Shown piece after piece: positions 36,680 through 49,600 of a stretch of DNA of 64,000 nucleotides. The notes beneath the pieces are model-generated. The model did no database searches and was not told the origin of the DNA. It worked only from the letters and a program-made list of their open reading frames with translations. The translations under genes were made by a program, and so were the position numbers. Origin of the DNA: Sipunculus nudus (Eukaryota; Annelida; Sipuncula; Golfingiida; Sipunculidae); NCBI GenBank assembly GCA_026874595.1, contig CM049317.1, positions 13,198,882 to 13,262,881 on the forward strand, written 5' to 3'. Position 1 is the first letter of the stretch; every line of letters begins with the position of its first letter.

Positions 36680-39600
36680 GTTTTAAGTTGACTCAGATTT
36701 CTTGGTAACTAATCGAAGGAACTTCATAATTCGTTAGTCATTCGGAATATTCGGCCAATCGTGACACGGCTCGTCATTGCGCATCACTCTTATTCATGAA
36801 GAAAAAACTTATCCAAAATTTCATATTCCCATCCACTTATGGAAAGTATATCCTTCGTAAACCTCTCCTATTACATGTCACATTCAGGTTGTTACTTCAG
36901 TAGGACGAATTTGCAGCCAGTTTTGGGTGGACTGTTATACATGCATGCTGGAGTGGGTCCACCATCATCCATAGCCATACGGATATATGTTTGTATGTTT
37001 ATTAGCGTGTTTTCATATATTTCGGGGGGGGGGATGCAGAGGCACATGGGGGGGGGGGGGCAGAAGTGACCCTTATATAACATTGTTATAACATACAGTC
37101 CCGTTTGCTAAAGAATCAAGAAACCAAGTCCACCATCTTAAAATCCGAGTCTTTTGGAACCGGAATCAAATCCGGGTCCAATATAAATGTCTTTTGTAAA
37201 GATGTGTATACAGACATTTCAGATTTTCATGTATATTTATGTATGTTTACACATGCTTTTTACCTGAATGTTTTACTACATTTATTATCCTGATCCAGAG
37301 CGGAAGCTTGGTATATGTTGTCATTTTTTTATTGTTCTGTGAGCAGTGCGCACATGTTTACATCTCTATAGTATATGTGACAAAGCCTTTTCTGGATTAG
37401 GGATCGACTTCTACTGATTCCCTGAGTCCTTAAAACACTGCAGGCTGGTTTGGCCAAATGTTTGTTCAAATTTTGCTGACCGATATATTTGTGAAAATGA
37501 GATTTGTAATTTCATTTCTGTTATCCCAATAACCTTAAACACTGAGAATGCTTTAACGATGCTAAAAATTACTTTTTTGTCATTTATATTAGTCACGGTG
37601 ACTTTATTCAGGTTTCCCAGGAGTGTTCACTGGAACATTTTCGAATATTCAGCAAGACGTCACTGTAATCACTTGCGCCTGCCAACAGACAGTTAAATAA
37701 TTTATTTCCCTCAGAATATATATTTTTAAAAGGGGAGGCGCCTACCAAACCCCCCCCCCCCCCCCGGCTATAACTTAGGGCTCTTCGTGAACGCCAGCCT
37801 ATTTTCAAAAGTGTTCCGCATCCTATGTTTTTTAGGCGTGGAACGCAGCTATACCTACGATTAGATATTTCTAGATTGTAACAGATGAGGCTATTTTGTT
37901 TAAAATATTGTCCTAAATTGGCAGGCATCTGTTCATTGAGGCTTAGCCAATTAATCATGGAAATGCGCCATGCGATAATATGTTCATTATAAACATAAAA
38001 ATATGTTGTTTTGGAAAGTATGTTTGGACAATGAAAATAAATAAATTATTATAATAAATTTTAAAGCGTTGTTACATGTTATTTTTTATAAAATGTAAAA
38101 AAGTATAAACAAGTATAATAAATAAAGAAGGCAGCTTGTAAAGTTTAATCAACAATTACTTTATTGTAATATCAATAGAATATCATCAGGTTTTTTCGAG
38201 ATCTGTCATCACAATGCTTTGAACAACTCAGGAACGATTTTTGATCCGTGGTGATTCTATTCCTGTATAATTGATACCTGTGAACAAGCAATACATAACC
38301 TTAAAATACCTCCCTCCCCCGCATCCAATAAGCTAATTTTATGAAGGTTGTGTGATCTACGACTGTAAACCTCGGTAAAACACTCCTGATAATTACATTG
38401 GTATCTGATTTGACATTTGTCTTCCATCTTCTCGGGCTGAGGCATTGATCAACTAGCCATTCTGATAACCAAGGAAAAATTACGCTATTGATGATATGAC
38501 ATATTAAAGGAAATAAACTGATTACACCGATTTTTGGCATTGGATAATTTATTAACTGCCGCCTAGCCTTTCTCATATTTTATTTATTTTGATTATTGAA
38601 CTAAACCCCGGCTATTTGGTCTTGGCACAGCCATGCACTATTCTCTAGTTTTTATCGGTAGATGAAATGGACAATTTAAATTTTTAAGAGTAAGCACACG
38701 TTTCTTTCGAGCTAAATGCATTTTAAATTTATATTTATTTGAAAAAAATGAATTTTTTTTTAATTTTTAAGCAAGAAAGGGATTAGGTAAAGAAAACTAT
38801 ACAACCGTTTTCGATGTAATGTCATGAAGCATATTAGCTCACGAAAATGTCGCTTACTTTTATAGCTTTTTTAAATAAATATATTTATAATTATAATTTT
38901 TACATAATATATACATTTTTCAAATATTTATTTTTAATTGATTTTTCTAAATGAATGGAAATTTTATCAGTGCATATATTATTGATGTAAACGCTGCCCA
39001 TGGGAACGATACGGGATATGTGTTACATTGGTCTGTATATTTGTGAATAATTTCGAGAAATCGCAAATATAATTATAGTAAAGCGTCGTTTATATTGCCG
39101 CCGGGAACTCGTCGACAGTAAACGTTCGCAACAACGTCCATGGAAGATACAGTAGTAGATCACGCATCACAGCCTCATTTTCTATTTATAAGTTTAATTT
39201 CTGTTATTTAAAATGTTAGTATCCTGCGTAACATTTCGATTGATCGTGTTAATTACCCTGGCCTTGGTATATTGTTATAAACGCTGAACTGAGTACCTCA
39301 CCGACCGGCAGGGGAGAGGGTGTTTTTCACGCTAATAACCTGCGGTGGTCTGCACAAATAAATATGCCCTATTTATCCCTGCTAATCTCTATATGTTTGC
39401 TTGGTATTTTATACCAACTTTTCGGTTTATTCCCATTTTTCTGATATCGGATAAACGACGCTCTGTTGTACACTGCTGCATCAGTTTCCATCCACTGTAA
39501 CCATGACCCCAATATAAACCGATACCAATGGGATTATTTTATTATCCTCTGGGCTTTAATGATCAGACATGCCAAATCCAGGACATGGAGAATGTATAGG

Positions 39601-41235
39601 ACTCACGCAATCAGCCCCTTGTAGCACACTACAGAACATCAAACTGGGGCTTATCGTTTTCTAAAGTAACTTGCAATACGTTTATGTAAAGTTATTCGTG
39701 TGTTAATGACAATTAAATCTTGATTCGTAAAAATTTTTTCTAACCTCCACGGTATGTTGGTTGACTTAAATAATGTATAACCTTACCTGTTAGCTGTAAG
39801 TACAATATTTCACTATCGACAAAAATTAAATAAAACCCTGATACTTTAGATACGTTTATAAGCACTTTTTTTCTTGTATTTGTTCACTAAATTGCACCTT
39901 ATAACATCAGTTTTATATACTTTGGGACATGCCTGCAGAATTATAAGTGCAATTTCTCTACGAACCTGGTCTGTCTTGATGAAAGACAGTTTTTAAAATG
40001 CAAGTTTTACTAGAAAAAAAATAATTGGATTCTGAATGTTTATAATTAAGGACGCCCTGAGATAGAAAACGATGGCTGAGCATCGGCCGCTTCTTATTGG
40101 TCTGCAAATCGATCGCGCATATATTGTCATACCTACCGATATTCAACCAAAATTTAACATCAACTACTCGATGGTTCTGGGAATAGTACGGACCAATATT
40201 AACACCTTTCCGTCTCGGGTCTGATATTCAATAATCGCACTATCATAGGATCTGAATTTGAAAAATATCACGACCGTTGCTTGAACGGTTCTTGGGATAA
40301 TGCACACGAAATGGGATGACGGGCGGACGGATGGACAGCCAATTCAGTAGAAAACCTTATTACAATGGGCACCTGACAAAGGCTCTGCATTCATGACTAC
40401 CTATAGATAGCACCAATTCTACACGTCCGAAGTGTTCAGAGTAGTGCTCTCTCATGAGAACGGTGGACAGACCTGATTTTCCCATAATTTACCGTAGCCG
40501 GACAGGCCGCCTGGGGTTGAGGGATGGCTGACATGGATCAAAATAATCACCAAATATTTCATTTCTACGACAGCCACTACTACATCTAATCCAATCTGTA
40601 AAGAATGCTGGATGACGGGTTTATGGCCTGTTTACTATGTCCTGTGTCTAGTACTCATAGTTGTTGAGCAGAAAGAGGATGTTTATAAAAATTAGTTTTA
40701 AAATGATGCATGATGGGTGTTTTGAATAAATTATAACATTACCAGGGTAACCTTCGCATAAAATAGCCAAAGCAAAATGCTGTCAAAGCAAGGATGCGCA
40801 TTAGATGAATCTCTTAACAGCAACTTGATTTCGTCGGAAAGTCTTCTTAAATTCTTACTCTTGATTATCAAATTCCAAGCTTACTGAAATAAGTTTTTAC
40901 GTACACGCAATGTCTGTACTGGCACAGATCATCCATTGAAACATTACCTCCTGCTATTGAATCAGATTTATTAAATTTTCTCAGTGCGTTTGTTTGTTTG
41001 TTTGTGTTTTGTAATTTTTTTTTAATTTTTTCTTCAACCCTGCGGTTGTACTTAATGAACAGGAAACATTTGAGAAAACATTGTTTTACCTTTGATTGAT
41101 CTATGGGTATGTTTTCCTGTCTGTTACAAGCTTGGTCGGTTGTTTATGCCCAGCTAGTTTATTTTATTGGTAGATGTAGGTAAGATGTGACATACCTCAC
41201 ATGATTTAAATAGCTTTTTACTCAGATCCAGTGAT
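36680..41235. other. no gene seen; homopolymer runs
   Basis: A long AT-rich stretch. Two G runs at 37024-37033 and 37048-37060 lie 14 bases apart, and a 16-base C run lies at 37750-37765. A short (GTTT)n tract is at about 40987-41003. Short unrecognised frames on both strands; none has a domain I know. 38650-39000 is particularly AT-rich. Confidence 0.45.
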
Positions 41236-41620
41236 AACCGACTTTTGTGTTCTGGGGTAGAGCACAGGACTCAAAGCTGGGAGATTGTGAGTTCGAATCT
41301 CAGCCGAAGTGGTGACATTTTTCACGGACGGCCCCCACCCAGGGTGAGCGCTCTGCAGACCTAAAGGTTGTTTCACTCACAAACGAGTGCGCCTTTCTGG
41401 GTTTCTTCCGTGGTATGACCCAGCAAATGGGGAAGAGTACACACACACGGTCCGCAGGTGCAGTATTCACCGGGCCTGGTTAACACCAGAGTATAAAATG
41501 TTAGGATGCATCTGATACTGCCCTTTCACGTGGTCCGAAACCGGATGCGAAGTTTGCAGATGTACATGTATTTAGAATTAAAGTATTAAAAAATGGAGGC
41601 GGATACCGCCAACAAAAAAT
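41236..41620 (+). mobile_element. tRNA-derived SINE family S1, copy 4 (near full length)
   Basis: Plus-strand copy of the family. A-box region TCTGGGGTAGAGCACAGG, B box GAGTTCGAATCTC (41290-41302), then CACCCAGGGTGAGCGCTCTG, TTTCACTCACAAACG, GGTATGACCCAGCAA, CGGTCCGCAGGTGCAG, GGCCTGGTTAACACC, TCCGAAACCGGATGCG, TTTGCAGATGTACATG and an end GGAGGCGGATACCGCC (41595-41610) plus AACAAAAAA. This is the best copy for defining the family, about 385 bp. Confidence 0.85.
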
Positions 41621-41994
41621 TCCAGTGATCGCCCTTATGTCAAGAAATTCGACTGATTAAATTCTAAATTAATGAGTAGATGTACAACTACTTAAAATAT
41701 TAAAAACTGTGTGTTTATGAGAGATCAACTCAGTGTTGCGAAATTTAAAAACTTTTATACATCCCGATAGCTATAATATCTGTTACTCCTGCATTGGTAT
41801 GTACATTTACATTTAAAATTTTTTTCTGATATTAAAGACAAATGTAGGGGGCAACATATGTACACACTCACAAACAAACACGTGTTTTATGAGGGGTACT
41901 GTGATTGCCTTCATATTCGCATATTCATATTCATAAGTTGACAATTTTTAAACTCACAGGCGTGAATATCATACAGAGGTTTTATTATAAATGA

Positions 41995-42105
41995 CCGTTT
42001 ATACCTGGGTAGATGAAGTGTCTTATTCACAAAAGTTACTTTTTCGCGATAATTTCCACTTATCGCGAATTTGAAGCCCTCGTGAAAAATATCAACCACA
42101 GTATA
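41995..42105 (+). repeat. dispersed repeat family B (TCGCGA-rich), copy 2
   Basis: Shares AGATGAAGTG, TTATTCAC, TTCGCGAT, TTATCGCGAATTTGAA, CCCTCGTG and CAACCACAGTAT with 18692-18790 in the same order. Confidence 0.5.
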
Positions 42106-42187
42106 TTCTGTGTAGGGTAAAACCTCAAAAATACGGACAGAGGCGGAACCTCAATTATGAGACTGCGCACCTCTACTGTGTACAGTA

Positions 42188-42255
42188 TCACCTCTAAAAT
42201 ACGGACAGAGGCGGTACTAGATATCCGTTATATCGAAGATTATACATGTAAATAT

Positions 42256-42310
<55 letters not shown>

Positions 42311-42374
42311 CTCTAAAATACGGACAGAGGCGGTACTAGATATCCGTTATATCGAAGATTATACATGTAAATAT

Positions 42375-42413
<39 letters not shown>

Positions 42414-42477
42414 TTCTAAAATACGGACAGAGGCGGTAATAGATATCCGTTATATCGAAGATAATACATGTAAATAT

Positions 42478-42516
<39 letters not shown>
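42188..42516 (+). repeat. three tandem modules, each with an (AT)n tail
   Basis: A module of about 70 bp (TCACCTCTAAAATACGGA, CAGAGGCGGTACTAGATA, TCCGTTATATCGAAGA, TACATGTAAATATGTTTA) is followed by an AT tract and repeated three times, starting at about 42189, 42307 and 42410, with AT tracts of about 50, 35 and 35 bp. The modules differ by only a few bases. A partial relative (AAAATACGGACAGAGGCGG) sits upstream at 42127-42146. The module pairs CCTCT with AGAGG, so it can form a hairpin. Confidence 0.9.
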
Positions 42517-42527
<11 letters not shown>

Positions 42528-43202
42528 TTATATACATGATTTTATTTATATTGGATTTTGTACAAATAACAGTTTTCTTTCAAATCACTATCCTCTCCAT
42601 TGATGTCGATTTACTTTATATCCTATACTTACTGACAGACATGCTTGTACATCGGACCCTGTGCATATGTTCTTTTTCATTTATGTATCACACCAACCAG
42701 GGCCACCCTTCACTCACCAACAGGGCAACGCTCAACTTGACATATTGACAAGAAATCTTGTAACTGACACTGACGGGGTGAATGCATCATTTATAAATGC
42801 GTGTTACAGTGACGAATAGTCCGTTACTTTGTAGCTGATGGAAAGATTAGTTCTGATAGATAATAGCAGTTATATTAAGAGCATAAATAAACGGGAGCTA
42901 CCGAAGCTGGGGAAATTTGTCAGAGAGATATTTGAGGTCGCATTCTCCCGATGCCGAGTTAATAATGTTATGTACATTTTTTGCGTAGGATCCCCCCCCC
43001 CAGTGTTTTGTTGGTAAGCTGCTTGGGTCGGAGTGGAAAGAATACTCATCTTGTAGTAGCTGTGTCGTTATTTGCTAAACGCGTTAATGGGGCTATGATA
43101 ATTTGATTCACACCTTTTAAATTGTCGTGGATTGGGTTTGATTGAGAAACAGGTTGGTGACGGTGTGTGTCGGGACCTGAAAACAACATTTAGTCTCTGC
43201 TT
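42517..43202. other. no gene seen
   Basis: AT-rich, with a 10-base C run (42992-43001). No recognised feature. Confidence 0.45.

Positions 43203-43248
<46 letters not shown>
43203..43248. repeat. (C)11(CT)n microsatellite
   Basis: An 11-base C run passes directly into a CT tract, with one interruption near the end. Confidence 0.9.
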
Positions 43249-43484
43249 GGTATAGTTGTGAATGGAAAACCCTAAGTTAGAGTGTTGTGCGTTTTATTCT
43301 CTGTATTTATGTACCTCATATAAATCAAATTATTCGCCCGAGAACTTCTCCGGTTACCGATAACTGAGGGAAGATTACTAGCCATCATCATTGGATTGAC
43401 AGTTGTCCACAATTTAGGAAACCGGAATCACAATACTTCAGAACTGGCATGAATCTTACACTTTATTCACTTTACAACCCTCTA

Positions 43485-43617
43485 TACCTGAGGAATATGC
43501 ACTATTTAGGCCCTGAAGAACCTGAAAAATGTCCATCATTCAGTCACCATAAACCTGAAGAACCTGCATTATTCCGTCCCCTTAAACCTGAAGCATGTGC
43601 ATTATTTAGGCACCTTA
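43485..43617. repeat. short 33-bp-period array, diverged from the main minisatellite
   Basis: Four consecutive units of exactly 33 bp, best marked by AAACCTGAAGAACCTGCATT and AAACCTGAAGCATGTGCATT. Each contains ACCTGAAG/ACCTGAGG, GCATTATT/GCACTATT and a CCCTT/CACCTT end. The word ACCTTAAACCTGAAG corresponds to ACCTTAGACCTAAG of the large array, while the second half of the unit differs. This looks like an older or sister version of the minisatellite. The plus strand reads as an 11-residue periodic frame (for example KPEEPALFRPL, KPEACALFRHL). Confidence 0.7.
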
Positions 43618-43636
43618 ATGAATGTGATGCCATCCA

Positions 43637-46600
43637 CCAGGGGTGAGCTCTCTCCTGCCTTAGATTGTGCCCCGCGTCCGTGTTTCACTTACATACCTAA
43701 GTTCTGACAAAGATCCAGTTACCTTAGGTCTCAATACTGACCACCATCTATGTACCTTAGACCTAAGTACTGACCAACATCCAGGTACCTAAGGCCTAAG
43801 TACTAACCACCATCCAGGTATCTTAGACCGGAGTACTGACCACCAACCAGGTACCTTAGACCTAAGTACTGACCACCATCCATGTACCTTAGACCTAAGT
43901 ACTGACCACCATCCAGGTACCTTAGACCTAAGTACTGACCACCATCCATGTACCTTAGACCTAAGTACTGACCACCATCCATGTACCTTAGACCTTAGAC
44001 AGGGTGAGCTCTCTCTCCTGCCTTAGATTGTGCCCCGCGTCCGTGTTTCACTTACATACCTAAGTTCTGACAAAGATCCAGTTACCTTAGGTCTCAATAC
44101 TGACCCCCATCTATGTACCTTAGACCTAAGTACTGACCAACATCCAGGTACCTTAGACCTTAGACAGGGTGAGCTCTCTCTCCTGCCTTAGATTGTGCCC
44201 CGCGTCCGTGTTTCACTTACATACCTAAGTTCTGACAAAGATCCAGTTACCTTAGGTCTCAATACTGACCACCATCTATGTAGCTTAGACCTAAGTACTG
44301 ACCACCATCCATGTACCTTAGACCTTAGACAGGGTGAGCTCTCTCTCCTGCCTTAGATTGTGCCCCGCGTCCGTGTTTCACTTACATACCTAAGTTCTGA
44401 CAAAGATCCAGTTACCTTAGGTCTCAATACTGACCACCATCTATGTAGCTTAGACCTAAGTACTGACCAACATCCATGTACCTTAGACCTTAGACAGGGT
44501 GAGCTCTCTCTCCTGCCTTAGATTGTGCCCCGCGTCCGTGTTTCACTTACATACCTAAGTTCTGACAAAGATCCAGTTACCTTAGGTCTCAATACTGACC
44601 ACCATCTATGTAGCTTAGACCTAAGTACTGACCACCATCCATGTACCTTAGACCTTAGACAGGGTGAGCTCTCTCTCCTGCCTTAGATTGTGCCCCGCGT
44701 CCGTGTTTCACTTACATACCTAAGTTCTGACAAAGATCCAGTTACCTTAGGTCTCAATACTGACCACCATCTATGTAGCTTAGACCTAAGTACTGACCAA
44801 CATCCAGGTACCTAAGGCCTAAGAACTAACCACCATCCAGGTATCTTAGACCTAAGTACTGACCACCAACCAGGTACCTTAGACCTAAGTACTGACCACC
44901 AACCAGGTACCTTAGACCTAAGTACTGACCACCATCCATGTACCTTAGACCTAAGTACTGACCACCATCCAGGTACCTTAGACCTAAGTACTGACCGCCA
45001 TCCATGTACCTTAGACCTAAGTACTGACCACCAACCAGGTACCTTAGACCTAAGTACTGACCACCATCCATGTACCTTAGACCTAAGTACTGACCACCAT
45101 CCAGGTACCTTAGACCTAAGTACTGACCGCCATCCATGTACCTTAGACCTAAGTACTGACCACCATCCATGTACCTTAGACCTAAGTACTGACCACCATC
45201 CATGTACCTTAGACCTAAGTACTGACCACCATCCATGTACCTTAGACCTAAGTACTGACCACCATCCAGGTATCTTAGACCTAAGTACTGACCACCAACC
45301 AGGTTCCTCAGACCTAAGTACTGACCACCATCAATGTAGCTTAGACCTAAGTACTGACCACCTACCAGATACCTTAGACCTGAGAACTGATCACCATCCA
45401 GGTACCTTAAACCTAAGTACTGACCAACAACCAGGTACCTTACACCTGAGACCTGACAACCAAACAGATACCTTAGACCTAAGTACCGACCACCATCCAG
45501 GTACCTTAGACCTAAGTACTGACCACCATCCATGTACCTTAGACCTAAGTACTGACCACCATCCATGTACCTTAGACCTAAGTACTGACCACCATCCAGG
45601 TATCTTAGACCTAAGTACTGACCACCAACCAGGTTCCTCAGACCTAAGTACTGACCACCATCAATGTAGCTTAGACCTAAGTACTGACCACCTACCAGAT
45701 ACCTTAGACCTGAGAACTGACCACCATCCAGATACCTGAGACCTGAGAACTGACCACCAACCAGGTACCTTAGACCTGAGATCTGACCACCAACCAGATA
45801 CCTTAGACCTGAGAACTGACCACCATCCAGGTACCTTAGACCTGAGATCTGACCACCATCCAGGTACCTTAAACCTAAGTACTGACCACCATCCAGGTAC
45901 CTTAGACCTGAGTACTGACCACCATCCAGGTACCTTAGACCTTAGACCTGACAACCAACCAGTACCTTAGACCTGAGATCTGACCACCATCCAGGTACCT
46001 TAAACCTAAGTACTGACCACCAACCAGGTACCTTAGACCTTAGACCTGACAACCAACCAGTACCTTAGACCTGAGAACTGACCACCATCCAGGTACCTTA
46101 AACCTAAGTACTGACCACCATCCAGGTACCTTAGACCTTAGACCTGACAACCAACCAGTACCTTAGACCTGAGATCTGACCACCATCCAGGTACCTTAGA
46201 CCTAAGTACTGACCACAATCAAGGTACCTTAAACCTATGTTCTGACCACCATCCAGGTACCTTAGACCTAAGTACTGACCACCATCCAGGTACCTTAGAC
46301 CTGAGAACTGACCACCAACCAGGTACCTTAGACCTGAGATCTGACCACCAGCCAGATACCTCAGACCTGAGAACTGACCACCATCCAGGTACCTTAGACC
46401 TGAGAACTGACCACCAACCAGGTACCTTAGACCTGAGAACTGACCATAAACCAGATACCTTAGACCTCAGAAATGACCGCAATCCAGGTACTTTAGACCT
46501 GAGAACTGACCACCAACCACGTACCTTAGACCTGAGTACTGACCACCATCCAGGTACTTTAGACCTGAGATCTGACCATAAACCAGATACCTTAGACCTG

Positions 46601-49600
46601 AGAACTGACCACCATCCAAGTACCTTAGACCTGAGTACTGACCACCATCCAGGTACCTTAGACCTGAGTACTGACCACCAACCAGGTACCTTAAACCTGA
46701 GTACTGACCACCATCCAGGTACCTTAGACCTGAGTACTGACCACCAACCACGTACCTTAGACCTGAGTACTGACCACCATCCAGGTACTTTAGACCTGAG
46801 ATCTGACCATAAACCAGATACCTTAGACCTGAGAACTGACCACCATCCAGGTACCTTAGACCTGAGAACTGACCACGAACCAGATACCTTAGACCTGAGA
46901 ACTGACCACCATCCAAGTATCTTAGACCTGAGTACTGACCATAATCAAGGTACCTTAAACCTAAATACTGACCACCATCCAGGTACCTTAGACCTGAGAT
47001 CTGACCACCAACCAGATACCTTAGACCTGAGAACTGACCACGAACCAGGTACCTTAAACCTAACTACTGACCACCAACCAGGTACCTTAGACCTGAGTAC
47101 TGACCACCATCCAGGTACCTTAGACCTGAGATCTGACCACCAACCAGATACCTTAGACCTGAGAACTGACCACCATCCAGGTACCTTAAACCTAAGTACT
47201 GACCACCAACCAGGTACCTTAGACCTTAGACCTGACAACCAACCAGTACCTTAGACCTGAGATCTGACCACCATCCAGGTACCTTAAACCTAAGTACTGA
47301 CCACCAACCAGATACCTTAGACCTGAGAACTGACGACCATCCAGGTACCTTAGACCTGAGTACTGACCACCAACCACGTACCTTAGACCTGAGTACTGAC
47401 CACCATCCAGGTACTTTAGACCTGAGATCTGACCATAAACCAGATACCTTAGACCTGAGAACTGACCACCATCCAAGTACCTTAGACCTGAGTACTGACC
47501 ACCATCCAAGTATCTTAGACCTGAGTACTGACCATAATCAAGGTATCTTAAACCTAAATACTGACCACCAACCAGGTACCTTAGACCTGAGATCTGACCA
47601 CCAACCAGATACCTTAGACCTGAGAACTGACCACCATCCAGGTACCTTAAACCTAAGTACTGACCACCAACCAGGTACCTTAGACCTTAGACCTGACAAC
47701 CAACCAGTACCTTAGACCTGAGATCTGACCACCATCCAGGTACCTTAGACCTAAGTACTGACCACAATCAAGGTACCTTAAACCTATGTTCTGACCACCA
47801 TCCAGGTACCTTAGACCTAAGTACTGACCACCATCCAGGTACCTTAGACCTGAGAACTGACCACCAACTAGGTACCTTAGACCTGAGATCTGACCACCAG
47901 CCAGATACCTTAGACCTGAGAACTGATCCCCATCCAGGTACCTTAGACCTGAGAACTGACCACCAACCAGGTACCTTAGACCTGAGATCTGACCACCAGC
48001 CAGATACCTTAGACCTGAGAACTGACCACCATCCAGGTACCTTAGACCTGAGAACTGACCACCAACCAGGTACCTAAGACCTGAGATCTGACCATAAACC
48101 AGATACCTTAGACCTGAGAACTGACCACCAACCAGGTACCTTAGACCTGAGAACTGACCATAAACCAGATACCTTAGACCTCAGAAATGACCGCAATCCA
48201 GGTACTTTAGACCTGAGAACTGACCACCAACCACGTACCTTAGACCTGAGTACTGACCACCATCCAGGTACCTTAGACCTGAGATCTGACCATAAACCAG
48301 ATACCTTAGACCTGAGAACTGACCACGAACCAGGTACCTTAGACCTAAGTACTGACCACCATCCAGGTACCTTAGACCGAATTACTGACAACCAACCAGG
48401 TACCTTAGACCTAGAGACCTGACCACCAACCAGGTACCTTAGACCTAAGTACTGACCACCATCCAGGTACCTTAGACCAAAGTACTGACCACCATCCAGG
48501 TACATTAGACCTAAGTACTGACCACCATCCAGGTACCTTAGACCTAAGTACTGACCACCATCCAGGTACCTTAGACCTGAGAACTGACCACCATCCAGGT
48601 ACCTTAGACCTGAGAACTGACCACCAACCAGGTACCTTAGACCTGAGTACTGACCACCAGCCAGGTACCTTAGACCTGAGAACTGACCACCATCCAGGTA
48701 CCTTAGACCTAAGTACTGACCACCAACCAGGTACCTTAGACTTAAGTACTGACCACCATCCAGGTACCTTACACCTAAGTACTGACCACCATCCAGGTAC
48801 CTTAGACCTAAGTACTGACCACCATCCAGGTACCTTAGACCTGAGAACTGACCACCATCCAGGTACCTTAGACCTGAGAACTGACCACCATCCAAGTATC
48901 TTAGACCTGAGTACTGACCATAATCAAGGTACTTTAAACCTAAATACTGACCACCATCCAGGTACCTTAGACCTGAGATCTGACCACCAACCAGATACCT
49001 TAGACCTGAGAACTGACCACGAACCAGGTACCTTAGACCTAAGTACTGACCACCATCCAGGTACCTTAGACCGAATTACTGACAACCAACCAGGTACCTT
49101 AGACCTAGAGACCTGACCACCAACCAGGTACCTTAGACCTAAGTACTGACCACCAGCCAGGTACCTTAGACCTGAGTACTGACCATGATCAAGGACTTTT
49201 AAACCTAAATACTAACCACCAACCAGATACCTTAGACATGAGAACTGACCATAAACCAGATACCTTAGACCTGAGAACTGACCACCATCCAGGTACCTTA
49301 GACCTGAGAACTGACCACCAACCAGGTACCTTAGACCTGAGATCTGACCATAAACCAGATACCTTAGACCTGAGAACTGACCACCAACCAGGTACCTTAG
49401 ACCTGAGAACTGACCATAAACCAGATACCTTAGACCTGACAACTGACCACCATCCAGGTACCTTAGACCTGAGAACTGACCACCATCCAGGTACCTTAGA
49501 CCTGAGATCTGACCAGAAACCAGATACCTTAGACCTGAGAACTGACCACCAACCAGGTAACTTAGACCTGAGAACTGACCACCAACCAGGTACCTTAGAC

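Noticed and set aside
41251-41310. functional tRNA gene
   Set aside because: The same promoter boxes occur in several copies followed by a common 300-bp body, so this is a SINE head.
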